Shown one piece after another: positions 50,149-60,190 of a DNA stretch of 64,000 nucleotides (position 1 is the stretch's first letter; each line of letters opens with the position of its first letter). Source of the stretch: Amblyornis subalaris (taxonomy: Eukaryota > Chordata > Aves > Passeriformes > Ptilonorhynchidae). The stretch spans positions 5,575,459 to 5,639,458 of the forward strand of contig JACAXG010000026.1 in the NCBI GenBank assembly GCA_018881555.1, given 5' to 3'. A program made the translations under genes and the position numbers. A model generated the notes under the pieces. That model saw nothing but the letters and a program-made list of their open reading frames with translations. It was not told the DNA's origin and searched no databases.

Positions 50149-50916
50149 GTAATAAGATCTGCACATCTCATTTCCTGTGCTCACGAATGTTCTCTGATGT
50201 GTGGAAACACCCCTTCATATTTGGCTGGTGTGTTTGGTTTTATCTCCTAGTTAATAGCTTGGAGTTTACTTTGTAAAACGTATCATTTTTATAAAAATCT
50301 CTATAAAAAGAATAATCAAGAAGTTTGGTTTCTGCTCATGAAATAAGGAGAAATGCTCAGTGTTGTTGATAATTTTGCACATAGATTTCTATACCTCCTT
50401 TCACTGTGCATTTCCTCCCTGCCCTGAAAGGCAGCAGTAGACAGCAAAGCCTTTCCAGCTGGATGAGTGGCTGACTTGAGAGCAAGACAGTGTTTCTCTA
50501 CCACTCGAAATTCCATCTATTTACTTATAGAAATAGGTAAATTAAAATTTAGAAAACATTAGTCTGATTTCTGTGTAGGGAATAAGCTTCTAAACTTCTG
50601 CAAAGTAAGTGTCAGGGAGTTTCAAGCTATCTGAAATTTAAAATTAAAAGAAAGACTGAGCAATGTGGCAATTTAGCGAAATAAAAGAAGTAATCCTTTA
50701 AATAGCACAGGCCTTCATCACACATACTTCAAAAGTATGCACTCTCTTGCTGAATATACCATGCATAATAAAATGTACATTTTCCACAGCATTTTCATAC
50801 TGGTTTGCATAAGGCTGTAGCTCATACTGTTTGAGGCTCATGTCTTTGTAAGGGTAATATCCTCTGTGAAATTCTATGAAGTAACGTTTCACGATTTTTT
50901 TATTGCTTTTTGTAAG
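50149..50916 (+). other. USP25: Intron, 0.77 kb
   Basis: AT-rich intron. Nothing was recognised. Confidence 0.86.
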
Positions 50917-50995
50917 GTGCCGTAACATAATGAAGGTTGCTCAAGCCAAACTTGAAATGATAAAGCCAGATGAAGTAAACATGGAGGAATATGAG
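50917..50995 (+). CDS. USP25: USP25 C-terminal exon ([20 protein letters not shown])
   Basis: The exon completes an arginine codon and encodes [20 protein letters not shown] then NMEEYE. Acceptor is tttttgtaag, donor GAG|gtcagt has an unusual C at +3. The exon is nearly identical to human as I recall it. Confidence 0.95.
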
Positions 50996-52787
50996 GTCAG
51001 TATTTTTTATGCTCTAAATTAAGTTGTCATGTGAAATAGTTGTCAGGAAAGCCGAGTTTTGTCTTCACAAATTTCTTCTTGTCTTACACTGAGAAGTTAA
51101 AACTGGNTATTTATTGAAAGACTGTTTGTCCAAAGGCTGCTCTTGAGCTAAAGCTGTTTTTTCCACATCTGTAATTCCAACGTGTGAGCCATAAATAAAT
51201 GTCAGGTTGGAGTCTGTCCTTCCTTCATTAACGAGTCTTGACGTCACTAACAATATTTTGTAATTTATCACCACATGAGCCACTTGGCTTTCTTGAGGCA
51301 GACACAGCTGGCAGGGAAGGAGGGAGAGTGGCCTGTGCCCAGCCTTGCTCATCTTGAGAGCTGGGTAGCAGGCACTGTCCCATTTCTGATTTTTTTCCAG
51401 CTGTCTCTGCAGCCATTCCCATTTTCTAATGAGCAGCAGATTCTTTTGTTTGCTGAGACCATACATAACCAGATTATGCATTTAATTTTTCCTCTTGTGT
51501 TTTTTACAAAAACTTGGAGGGGAAGTAAGAGTGAATCTCGGACATGAAATAATCGTGACTAATAGTTGCCAAAATAATTAATCTCGTATTTAAAGCTAAG
51601 CCTGTAGCTGGTTTTCNAGCATCAGTTTCAAGCCTGCGTAATACTGTTCATTAAGACCTCTTAGCAGTGGATATTTATGTCCTAGGCAGATTCCAGTGCA
51701 CACCTGTACCTCCTTGTTGTGCTGTTAGGTCCAAACAAGTTGATCAGGAGGATTATGGGAGTAATCTTTCCCTCACAAATCAAGTGAAAAACATTTAATC
51801 ATCAGTTCTCAGGTTTAGAACCTACAGTAGATGCTGCTACATTACAGTGTGCCCTCCCTAGCCACTGATGGGGAAGGACCCTCAGAGTGGCATTTTGNTT
51901 GCATTTATTTGGCTGTGTAGGGCTCTACATTTTACCATTTTCTGAATGACACTGCACAGAGAGAACAAACAATTCTGGACTTAGCTTTAAGAGTGGGGAA
52001 TGGGGGTATCTTCTGTTCCTCTGCAGAAACGTGCCCCTCTTTTAGCTCCTGCAATAGATGGTTGGGGATTTCTCCATAGATTGCGTCAGTATTAGTCCTG
52101 TATAGTGAGATGGCATTTTATGCACCCTTTCTCAAGCTCTTTCTATTGAATCCCATGTGGCTGTGTCTTATGGTGTGCTGTCCCCTATTTTATCTTTAAT
52201 GCACAATTGAAAGTTGGCAATTAACCCTCTGTAGAGAAAGTGCCTTTCTCACTTGGAGCATTTTCCTGTGAAGTGGACCAGGATTCACTTTGTATAAATG
52301 GTGATGCAGTAAGATAAGTGTTCTGCTCCAGTGCCAAGCTCTCATCTGAGTTGCATTTGGGTTTTTTTGGCACTTGCCACGAAAAGTGTTCAGGCTTTTT
52401 CTATGTCATTCTTGTACTGAAAATTAAGCTTAATATTTAGTGTATGAAAAAGCTTTCCAGCACTTTCTGAGTAATGTAGGGGAGGAAAAAAGAGATCTCA
52501 TATAATTTTACCTGCGATTCTCCAAGGATGCTTTGTGTTCCTTTCACATGGTAATAGGTTTTGTGAGAATAATCTCATCTAGAAATGTTCTAGACATTCA
52601 AGAATTTTCTTTTTATTGAGGGAGGGTGGATTCAGGTGGACTTTTCACATGTGCAAGCCTATGAGGGGTCCTTAGCACTTACTGTGATGATTGGACACTA
52701 AATTTAAGTGAAGGGGGGTGTGTATAAAAAAACAAACCATATTTCATGTTTGTGGATGAAATTCTGTTTACCCTTTCTTGTATGCAG
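50996..52787 (+). other. USP25: Intron, 1.8 kb
   Basis: No repeat or gene was recognised. A 138-codon minus-strand ORF at 51065-51481 has no recognisable family and looks like chance. Confidence 0.82.
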
Positions 52788-52867
52788 AGATGGCATCAAG
52801 ACTATAGACATTTCAGGGAAACAACCATGTTTCTCATGGTAGGATTGGAGTTTTTCCAAAAAAAGAG
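52788..52867 (+). CDS. USP25: USP25 C-terminal exon (RWHQDYRHFRETTMFLMVG)
   Basis: The 26 codons plus two bases read RWHQDYRHFRETTMFLMVGL then EFFQKK and a split serine. The human equivalent is EWHQDYRKFRETTMYLIIGL as I remember it, so this exon is more diverged than its neighbours but is open. Acceptor is tcttgtatgcag, donor is GAG|gtaagt. Confidence 0.94.
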
Positions 52868-55800
52868 GTAAGTGGTAGTATAGAACTCAAATGTGCTAGA
52901 GTAATGTGAAGGCAAAATGTAATCCTGATAAGTAAAGCTATTTTTTAAATTAAGAAGTGTTTAATGTATTCTTCATCTCAGTTAAGCATTTATTCAGTCT
53001 ACTAATGTCTTCAGTCTTGCATCTTCCTATTCTTAATTTCCATTTCCAATCTCTTATCAACCCATGGGTTCTTTTCAGAGCACCCTCCACATGCACCCCT
53101 ATTTTTCCTTCTCTTCTGCTCTTAAGTGCTCTGGGTATCCCTCAGCCATAAAAATCTTCCTTCTCTGGCACCACATATGCANATACATTTATCTGCTTTC
53201 ATCAGCAGTCATAAAATCCCTGTCCTACCTGCCTTTTTACTGTATCTTCCTTCTGCATTATTCCGACCCAAAACTCCACCTGTGGTGGGCTCTAAAGGTC
53301 AGGAAAACANAAGATATTTGAGAAAAACTATCACGCGTAGCTGTCATTGTTGTAGCTGATTGTCNTCAGCTCCATGATGATTCATTCCTTTCTCTTTTTG
53401 AACCGAGTCAGGAATTGTGGCTGTATAAAACGGGTGACATTTATGTACTTAATTCAAAACAGCTAAAATTTATTCTGATCTACACGTGCAACAAGAACGG
53501 TGATTACAGTATAAATGTCTCGAAATTCTGTAGTGAATCACTGATTTTTCATGTATAAAACGATAGGTAGGGGAATTTATAGTGAGAATCAAATTTAATT
53601 CTTTTTCTCTTTGTTGTGTAGTAAATTGCTTCATATTTCTCTTTCTTGTTTTGTATCCTCCCAAAAAAGAAAGGCCCCAAACAATACAGGAAAATTGATT
53701 GCAAAAGACACTGTGTTGCCTTTTTGACAAGATATGTCTTTTTATTCTGGCTAACACAATGAGCCCAGAGTCTTGGTTTGTCTTTGGGTTACCAACATGT
53801 AATAAACAGTACATTTATTAATAATCTAAATTGAAATATGCTACACTGTCAGTATTAAACAGTTTATGTACAAAGGTTAGTCAAAAGCTTGCCTGGCTTA
53901 TTTGAAAAATAAACACTCTGGTGTTGCTTCATCCCTTAAGGAGGCAAAAACGTCACAGGCATTGGTGTGGTTTATAGGAACCCCTGTACTCTCAAAGCTT
54001 GCAGGCAGGAGTGAAACATCTTCAGGTTTCTTGGCACTTAAATGGCACCTTCAATTGTAAAATACCAATGTTTTCAATAAATTTCTTCTTGCCATAATAT
54101 ATTCTGATTGTGCCATGGAGGAGGGAGGGAAGCACAGGTTTCTGCTCTGTGCTGAACAAAGTTCTCCATTATTTACAATAACTTGCAGAATTAGGGTGAG
54201 GTATTTGTTACAAAACATCTCTGTAATTTAGAAAACAAGCCCTTTATCACCAATCTTACACTCTAATAGGGGTCAGAAGCAAAAAGTACCATTTCAGAAG
54301 TGCTTCAAGAGGTGTTTGATACAAAGAAAGTAGAACTAAAGTATAGTTAGTGGATGAGTGAGGATCTGGGTATCCAGTGACCTGCTCTGAAAGCATCTTG
54401 TGCAAATACATACCTGTGTTTCAGCTTCATGTTCCCAAAGACTCAGAGATCTACTGAGGTTCTCACCTTGCACACTCGAGAGAGCAATTCTGGAAACGAG
54501 ACTACACTTCTGAACCCTTTGCGTTCCTTTAGCACTGAAATAATAAAAATGTAACTTTAAAAATATTTATGAAAAGACAGACTTTCATAGTATAAATATG
54601 ACCTTCATTAGTAGGACTGTTTTGAGGCTTTTTTTTCCCCACCTCTCTGTTGACCAACTTTTCTTAGCCTCAGTAACACTAAGTGATAACCTAGCAGCAC
54701 TCAATGTCTGGATGGAGCCGAAAGTCAATCTTTGTTCAAGCAGTCTCTGATTTCTTTGATTGTATTGTGTTGAAGAAACACAAAAATCAACATCAAAGAA
54801 GTAGTTTGGTGTATCTTACTGATGCCTACCTTCAGTGGTCACTCATGATCCTTGATGGTGGGTGACAAGTCCCACTTTTCACTACAGGTGGAGAATTTAA
54901 GGGTCTTTCAGGCAGATCTCTGACTGTACTGTGGAGTAGGAACCTGCTCTGGCTGAGATGAACCCAGCCAGCTAATGAGCCTTGGTAGGAGTTTTGCCTG
55001 CAGCTCACTCTTGTGGCAGCAATTTAAAAGTGAACAAACTGTAGGTTTTACCAGTTGCCTTTTAAGTTTCCTGGAAAGCCAATACAGCTTTTCAGTTTTG
55101 ACTAAAATGNCTTTTCCAAAGCAGTGCTAAAATTTTGCTATTCTATGCTTTCTGCATCTTTTCCACAGCCTCGACCCAGTGAGCTTCAGAATTTTGTGAG
55201 CAGCTTCAGTGATCTTAGGCTTAGTCTGTACAGGCTTTNGTGTGAGAAGGCAGAAAGCCAACCATGGCCTGGGCTGCATCCAAAGCCCCGTGGGCAGCAG
55301 GGCAGGGAGGGGGATTCTGCCCCTCTGCCCCGCTCTGCTGAGACCCCACCTGCAGTGCTGCATCCAGCCCTGGGGTCTCAGCACAGGAAAGACATGGAGC
55401 TGTTGGAGCCAGTCCAGAGGANGCCACCAAGATGATCACAGGTCTGGAGCACCTGCCCTATTAAGACAGGATGAGAAAGTTAGGCCTGTTCAGCCTGAAG
55501 GAAGAGAAGGTTGCATGGAGACTCAAAGCAACATTTGAGTATCTGAAAGGAGCCTACAAGAAAGATGGAGAGAGACTTTTTACAAGTGACAGGACAAGGA
55601 GNAATGGCTTCAAACTGACAGAGAGGAGGTTTGGATTAGTTATCAGGAAGAAATTCTTGACTGTGAGGGTGGTGAGGATACCCAGAGAAGCTGGGTGGAT
55701 GCCCCATCCCTGGAGGTGTTCAAGGCCGGGTTAGATGGGGCTCTGAGTAACCTGTTCTAGTGGAAGTTGTCCCTGCCCATGATATGGGGGTTGGAACTAA

Positions 55801-57583
55801 ATCAGCTTTAAGGTCTCTTCCAACTCAGGCCACCCTATAATTCTATGGATCTCTTTGATAATTTATGCTGCAGTTCAACTGAATGTACAGTCATGATCTA
55901 AAATAACTTACCTTGCTGTTAAATGGCACCACAGTTGTTTCAGGAAAGGGTCACACACAACTGGGGAAAGGAGCCAGAAGAGGGTGACTGGAAATAAGGC
56001 CACTACTACCACTAAGTTTTCAATTTGGATCAACAGAGCTGTTGACACTGTAGCTTCAGCCTGCAATTTCACAAGTAACTGAACTAAGAATGGAAGGAGA
56101 AAGTCCTTCTCTCTGGCTTTAAAACCAGCAGTTCTAGTTCCTTGCAATCATCTTCTCTCCTTTCCTCCTACGTTGTTTTCAACTGTCTGGTCAGTTTTAT
56201 TGGTGACCAGTGGTATGAAGAGTTTTCATGGGTAGGAAATATGGACTTGAGGACAGGGTAATAGGACTAATTTTTAAATGAAAACATTGTTTTTTATTTT
56301 TAGGACAAAAAGTTGATGAACTGTGACTGTATTTATATTAAGCAATAAATATTTCGGATTACAGGGACTATGAGCAGATCTCATGGTGGAAAACATAACT
56401 TCCCTGTAGACTCTGAAATTGTAGCGTTAGGATTCAGCTTGTTCTTCTAAACAGGGGTATTAAAAGGTAAAGCTTTGAGGAACCATTGCTATTTCAAGTA
56501 GCCTTTTCCCTTATTTTTATGTTGTCTCATTAGGAGAGATTACCTTAAGTCTTGAGTTTTTTACTTTGGAAACCTCTGACGTATTTTTCAGGTATCCTCT
56601 GTGTATGCACATATTTTTTAGCCTTTTTCAGTAGCTTGGTAGTTTGGTTTTGGTAGTTTTGACTTTACTCATGACCTCATACTCTCACTGTGAGTGAGTG
56701 AGAATTTCATGTTCCTTTAACAACTCCCTTAGGAAATTCCTCTTCCTAGATTTTTTAGTTTGAATAAAAATGAGATATCAAACTGCCTTATTTTAGGGTA
56801 GTTGCCTGAACGGCTTTCAGTGCTTGTCTGCTATAAGTGGGTTTCTGTAAGTCAGAGAATTAACCATTTCNGGCGTTTGCAGGAGAGGATGTGCAGCAGT
56901 GTGAGGGGAGGTTGTTCATCTGTGTGTGAAGGGATCCCTGTCAATTATTAACTGACAGGTTCTTGGGTCNTCTCTTATTCCTTCTCTACCAATTAAGCTT
57001 GCATTTATCTTCTGCATTCAGATTAAAGACGGAAATATCAACAGTCTTAACAGCATTTCTGCTTTTGAAATGCTGTGATGGCTTCTTCCATCACATTAAC
57101 TTNAGTAACTTGGAAGAACTTACAGTTAGTGAAGCTTCAAATTTCACAGTTTTTGTTTTAGAAACAAGGTGACAGCTTTAAGTCTTATTTGCTGAGGTGT
57201 AGAATGCTATCAAGATATTTATGGCAGCGGAAGCTCAAACCTAATGTGACATAAATGCACACAGGAAAAATTAAGTTTTCACGAATACTCGAGGCCAATC
57301 CAAAGCTGGTTTTGAAATGAGTGAAATGGTACCCATTGGTTTCAGTGAGCTTTGGATCAGACTTCATGTGCAATTATATAACCTAATAATAAAATAATTT
57401 GTTCTAATGTGTGTAAAAGACAAAATTGTATCGTTTAGAAAAAACATTATGAAAAGGTTGGTGGGGAGGGGTGGACTTGCCATCAAGTGAGTGCAGTTAG
57501 CTGTCCTTTGAGGAACACAGTAGTTACCTTGAAGCAGATGGTATCTGGATGTTGCATCTAATGCTTTTGTTTCTGCACTTCAG
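52868..57583 (+). other. USP25: Intron, 4.7 kb
   Basis: Contains a CR1 fragment at 55.24-55.85 kb. A minus-strand ORF at 53470-53814 has no recognisable family. Otherwise it is AT-rich and empty. Confidence 0.8.
55240..55852 (+). repeat. CR1 LINE 3' fragment
   Basis: Sense CR1: gctgagaccccacctgcagt, gcatccagccctggggtctc, then gaagttaggcctgttcagcc-like text matching ELGLFSL. It continues with gagagactttttacaagtga, ggtttggattagttatcagg, ggaggtgttcaaggccgggt and a terminal ccctataattctatgga. Broken translation remnants LRKLGLFSLKEEK and DRTRXNGFKL match the CR1 ORF2 end. It is of a different subfamily from the 32.7 kb copy. Confidence 0.93.
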
Positions 57584-57707
57584 CTACATGGAAGCCTTGC
57601 TCTACCTTATCTATGCCTACCAGAATAACAAAGAACTCTTGTCCAAAGGCCCATACAGAGGGCACGATGAAGAGCTCATATCTCACTACAGACGAGAGTG
57701 TTTGCTA
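57584..57707 (+). CDS. USP25: USP25 C-terminal exon ([19 protein letters not shown])
   Basis: The exon completes a serine codon and reads [20 protein letters not shown], then [20 protein letters not shown] and L. Acceptor is ctgcacttcag, donor CTA|gtaagt has a non-G at -1 but a perfect intronic part. Alpha-helical C-terminal region. Confidence 0.96.
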
Positions 57708-58399
57708 GTAAGTGAAGGGGGAAGTATATGTCTCAGAAGGCTGAGTTTGCTGCATAGCTTTAATAACATTAATTAGTAGAAAAGTGTTGCCGTCATGTAC
57801 AACAGAACCAAAACCTCCCTCCATTAACAATTTAATACTGAGACTTGTGTAAGGGGAAAAATGTAAAAGTAAAAAGGAAGGCGTTATTCCCATTTTTTTT
57901 TAATAGCCAATCACTTTCTTAATGATTATAAATAGTGCACTGAGTGCCATCATGTCTGGGCTAGGTGGGAGCAATGGTTGACAGTGTTGGTGAGCAGACT
58001 CACCCTGTTGCCGTAGTTTGATGGGGAGACAAATATTGGGAAAGACATCAGACTTGATGCCTTGCCTGAAACAAGGGATTTTTTCCTTGTTATGTCACTT
58101 TTAACAATAGTGAAAAAATAAAAGCAGGTGATAGAATCTTAGTCTCAATAAAACAGCTGCAAAATTGGAGTTGGCAGGTATGAAATGAAGTGGCTTGAGG
58201 AACAGCAGAAGTTCAAGTGGATTAGTAGAGCATATGCATCATAGCTATAAATGTTAAAACACAGCTGTGGTTAATACAAATTGCCAGGTAATTCTGTTAG
58301 GAAGACTGTGCTTTAAAGCAAACTGATAAAACTGATGTGTGGTAGAATGTGAAATGCTGAGTACTTAAAGGCTTTCCTTTTTTGTGGTGGTTTGTGAAG
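57708..58399 (+). other. USP25: Intron, 0.69 kb
   Basis: AT-rich, nothing recognised. The acceptor gtttgtgaag has few pyrimidines directly before the AG. Confidence 0.85.
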
Positions 58400-58595
58400 A
58401 AACTAAATGAACATGCTGCAGCACTGTTTGAATCGGGAGATGATCAGGAAGTGAATAATGGCCTGATCATTATGAACGAGCTTATTGTCCCGTGTTTGCC
58501 ATTACTACTGGTGGATGAAATGGAAGAGAAAGATATTGTTGCTGTGGAAGATATGAGAAACCGTTGGTGTTCCTATCTTGGACAAGAAATGGAAC
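58400..58595 (+). CDS. USP25: USP25 C-terminal exon ([19 protein letters not shown])
   Basis: The 65 codons plus one base read [60 protein letters not shown] and GQEME. The donor AAC|gtaagt leaves one C that joins CC in the last exon to give proline (EMEPNLQEK). The domain is shared with USP28. Confidence 0.96.
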
Positions 58596-59047
58596 GTAAG
58601 TCTTTTATTCATTAAGGTAAAAGGCCCTAATGCACGTTTTTATAAGTACAATGTTTTCAATGTCTGGAATTGAACCTATGTCTTTTGTGCCTTGGTAATG
58701 TTTTTTGAGCTGCCCTGACTTTTGAATAATCCCGTGCACATTTAAATAAAAAGTTTTTCCATATGTTGCACTGTTAAACTGGTTGTTTATCAGGCCATAA
58801 AGGAAACATGTGTTTTGAATGGAAAAACGTTTGTGTTGTTAGACCATCTAAAGGGGCATTTATATCAACATCTTACTAGGAATTGGTATGTCCTAGTTAT
58901 TGCTGTAGGTCTAAAGAATCTGAATTATTCCAAGTGAAACTCCTCTTCCCACCCACCAATACAAAAAAAGTCAGCTTTGGGCAGAAAAAGGACAATTCCT
59001 CATGGGGACATGAATGCTTATGTTTGTTTTTCTTGTTTGATTTGCAG
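58596..59047 (+). other. USP25: Intron, 452 bases
   Basis: Last intron of the gene. No feature was recognised. Acceptor cttgtttgatttgcag. Confidence 0.87.
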
Positions 59048-59220
59048 CCAACTTGCAAGAAAAGCTGACAGATTTCCTGCCAAAACTGCTAGATTGTTCT
59101 ACAGAGATTAAAGGTTTCAATGACCCGCCAAAGTTACCCTCCTACTCCACACATGAACTGTGTGAAAGATACGCCCGAATCATGTTGTCACTCAGTCGAA
59201 CTCCAGCCGATGGAAGATAA
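59048..59220 (+). CDS. USP25: USP25 last coding exon, ends RTPADGR stop
   Basis: The exon completes a proline codon and reads [56 protein letters not shown] and TAA at 59218-59220. The terminal RTPADGR is the tankyrase-binding motif of USP25, through which tankyrases are stabilised (from memory of published work). Its exact retention implies the interaction is conserved. Confidence 0.97.
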
Positions 59221-59580
59221 ATTCTGCAGACCTTCCTAAGCACATTGTATAAACTTTTTTAGTTCTTAAACCTTGCCTTCCTGTCACAGGGTTTGCTTGT
59301 TGCTGCTATAGTTTTTAACTTTTTTATTTTAATAACTGCAAAAGAGAAATGACTGTACAAACTTTAGCCAGACTGCAAACGATTAAAGCTGAGAATCGCA
59401 TGGCGCTCAGTCGTTTCAACCAGAATTGATGCAACATGCAAGTCTGATCATTATGGCAAAACTGCTTTTTTGCCATTTATCTGTTACAGTATTACTTTGC
59501 TTTTATCTTAAGATCCTTTACTTTATCAACAGCTGTCTGGATCATTTTGTGACTGCAACTACTTTAAGTGTCCAGTGCTG

Positions 59581-59588
59581 TGTAAATA
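59581..59588 (+). promoter_or_regulatory. Pumilio-type element TGTAAATA in 3' UTR
   Basis: Exact match to UGUANAUA, the Pumilio-binding consensus, 34 bases before the first AATAAA. It also supplies a UGUA for the cleavage factor CFIm. Function is inferred from the motif only. Confidence 0.4.
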
Positions 59589-59622
59589 CATGGTACTTGG
59601 TAGCTTGTAAATGAAAAGAAAG

Positions 59623-59628
59623 AATAAA
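59623..59628 (+). promoter_or_regulatory. USP25: Proximal polyadenylation signal AATAAA
   Basis: Canonical hexamer 400 bases after the stop, with an upstream UGUA and downstream TGTGTTTG. This is the best-supported cleavage signal of the gene in this window. Confidence 0.7.
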
Positions 59629-59989
59629 GTTTTATTTATGGCTACTTCTGTGTTTGCAAGCAGATACCTTGTATATTATTGTAAAATACGGGTATTTTTA
59701 GAAGAGATACAGTATATTGATGGGTTACTCAATTTTATAGACAAGGTTCTTCAGGATTTATGGCCAGTTTCCTTTCAGGTAGTCGGAGATTACTGTATGT
59801 GAATATATTGAAAAACTGTCACAGTATTATACACAATGGTGTTTTGTATATTCTTCACTGGTCTGTATGATACTGCACCTGAGCACTTTAGTGTGCATGT
59901 GAATGGCCATGCCAAGTCTTTTCTAATAGTAGGGACTGGCTTCTGAAGCAAAACAATAATGGCACCTTCCTTCTATTCTTAGAAAAAAA

Positions 59990-59995
59990 AATAAA
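59990..59995 (+). promoter_or_regulatory. USP25: Second polyadenylation signal AATAAA
   Basis: Hexamer inside an A-rich run, followed by AT-rich sequence without a clear GT-rich element nearby. Weaker candidate than the proximal one. Confidence 0.4.
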
Positions 59996-60076
59996 GTAAA
60001 AAAATTCAAAGTATTTTCAGTAGAGATATATTACATCCTCTGCGCAAAACTTCTAAAAATTGATTTAAGTAGAGAA

Positions 60077-60082
60077 AATAAA
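60077..60082 (+). promoter_or_regulatory. USP25: Third polyadenylation signal AATAAA
   Basis: Canonical hexamer in agagaaaataaagg. A further copy follows at 60161-60166. The cluster could support a longer 3' UTR. Confidence 0.38.
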
Positions 60083-60190
60083 GGTTTTAAAAAATGGAAT
60101 TTATGAAGCTTAAGGATTAATCCATTTTTAATTGGTATTTTAGTCATGTAAGTGACCTGAAATAAAATCTTAACATTAATTCCTTACTTG

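Larger units (their letters stand above)
5508..59220 (+). other. USP25: USP25 gene, ubiquitin-specific protease 25, 22 coding exons, 5' end missing
   Basis: USP25 is a cysteine deubiquitinase of the USP/UCH (C19) family and the close paralogue of USP28. It removes ubiquitin from substrates in ER-associated degradation, innate immune signalling and Wnt/tankyrase pathways (family knowledge). The joined exons give 986 codons before the stop, or 916 if the two cassette exons are skipped. Human USP25 has 924 residues over the same span, recalled from memory. All introns are GT-AG and all phases join, and I saw no frameshift or stop. Visible landmarks are the Cys box GNTCWFSAV, the His box GHYWAY, the KYND motif, a coiled-coil insertion, and the C-terminal RTPADGR. 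USP28 is excluded because stretches such as [20 protein letters not shown] and [17 protein letters not shown] match USP25. The first exon starts with the third base of a codon, so at least one coding exon lies upstream. Confidence 0.97.
59221..60190 (+). other. USP25: USP25 3' untranslated region, approximate end
   Basis: AT-rich sequence after the stop codon with four AATAAA hexamers (59623, 59990, 60077, 60161). The first is about 400 bases after the stop and is followed by a GT-rich stretch (cttctgtgtttgc). It is probably a used proximal site. The true end is unknown without transcript data. Confidence 0.65.

Noticed and set aside
51065..51481. 138-codon minus-strand ORF in an intron
   Set aside because: No recognisable domain, ends abruptly, low-complexity composition, overlapping ORFs on the + strand. 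Consistent with chance.
5508..59220. USP28 as the identity of the gene
   Set aside because: Family-specific residues ([33 protein letters not shown] end) fit USP25, and the 70-residue cassette insert also fits USP25m.
5508..59220. Processed pseudogene of USP25
   Set aside because: Introns are present with proper GT-AG sites and every exon is open, so this is the functional gene.
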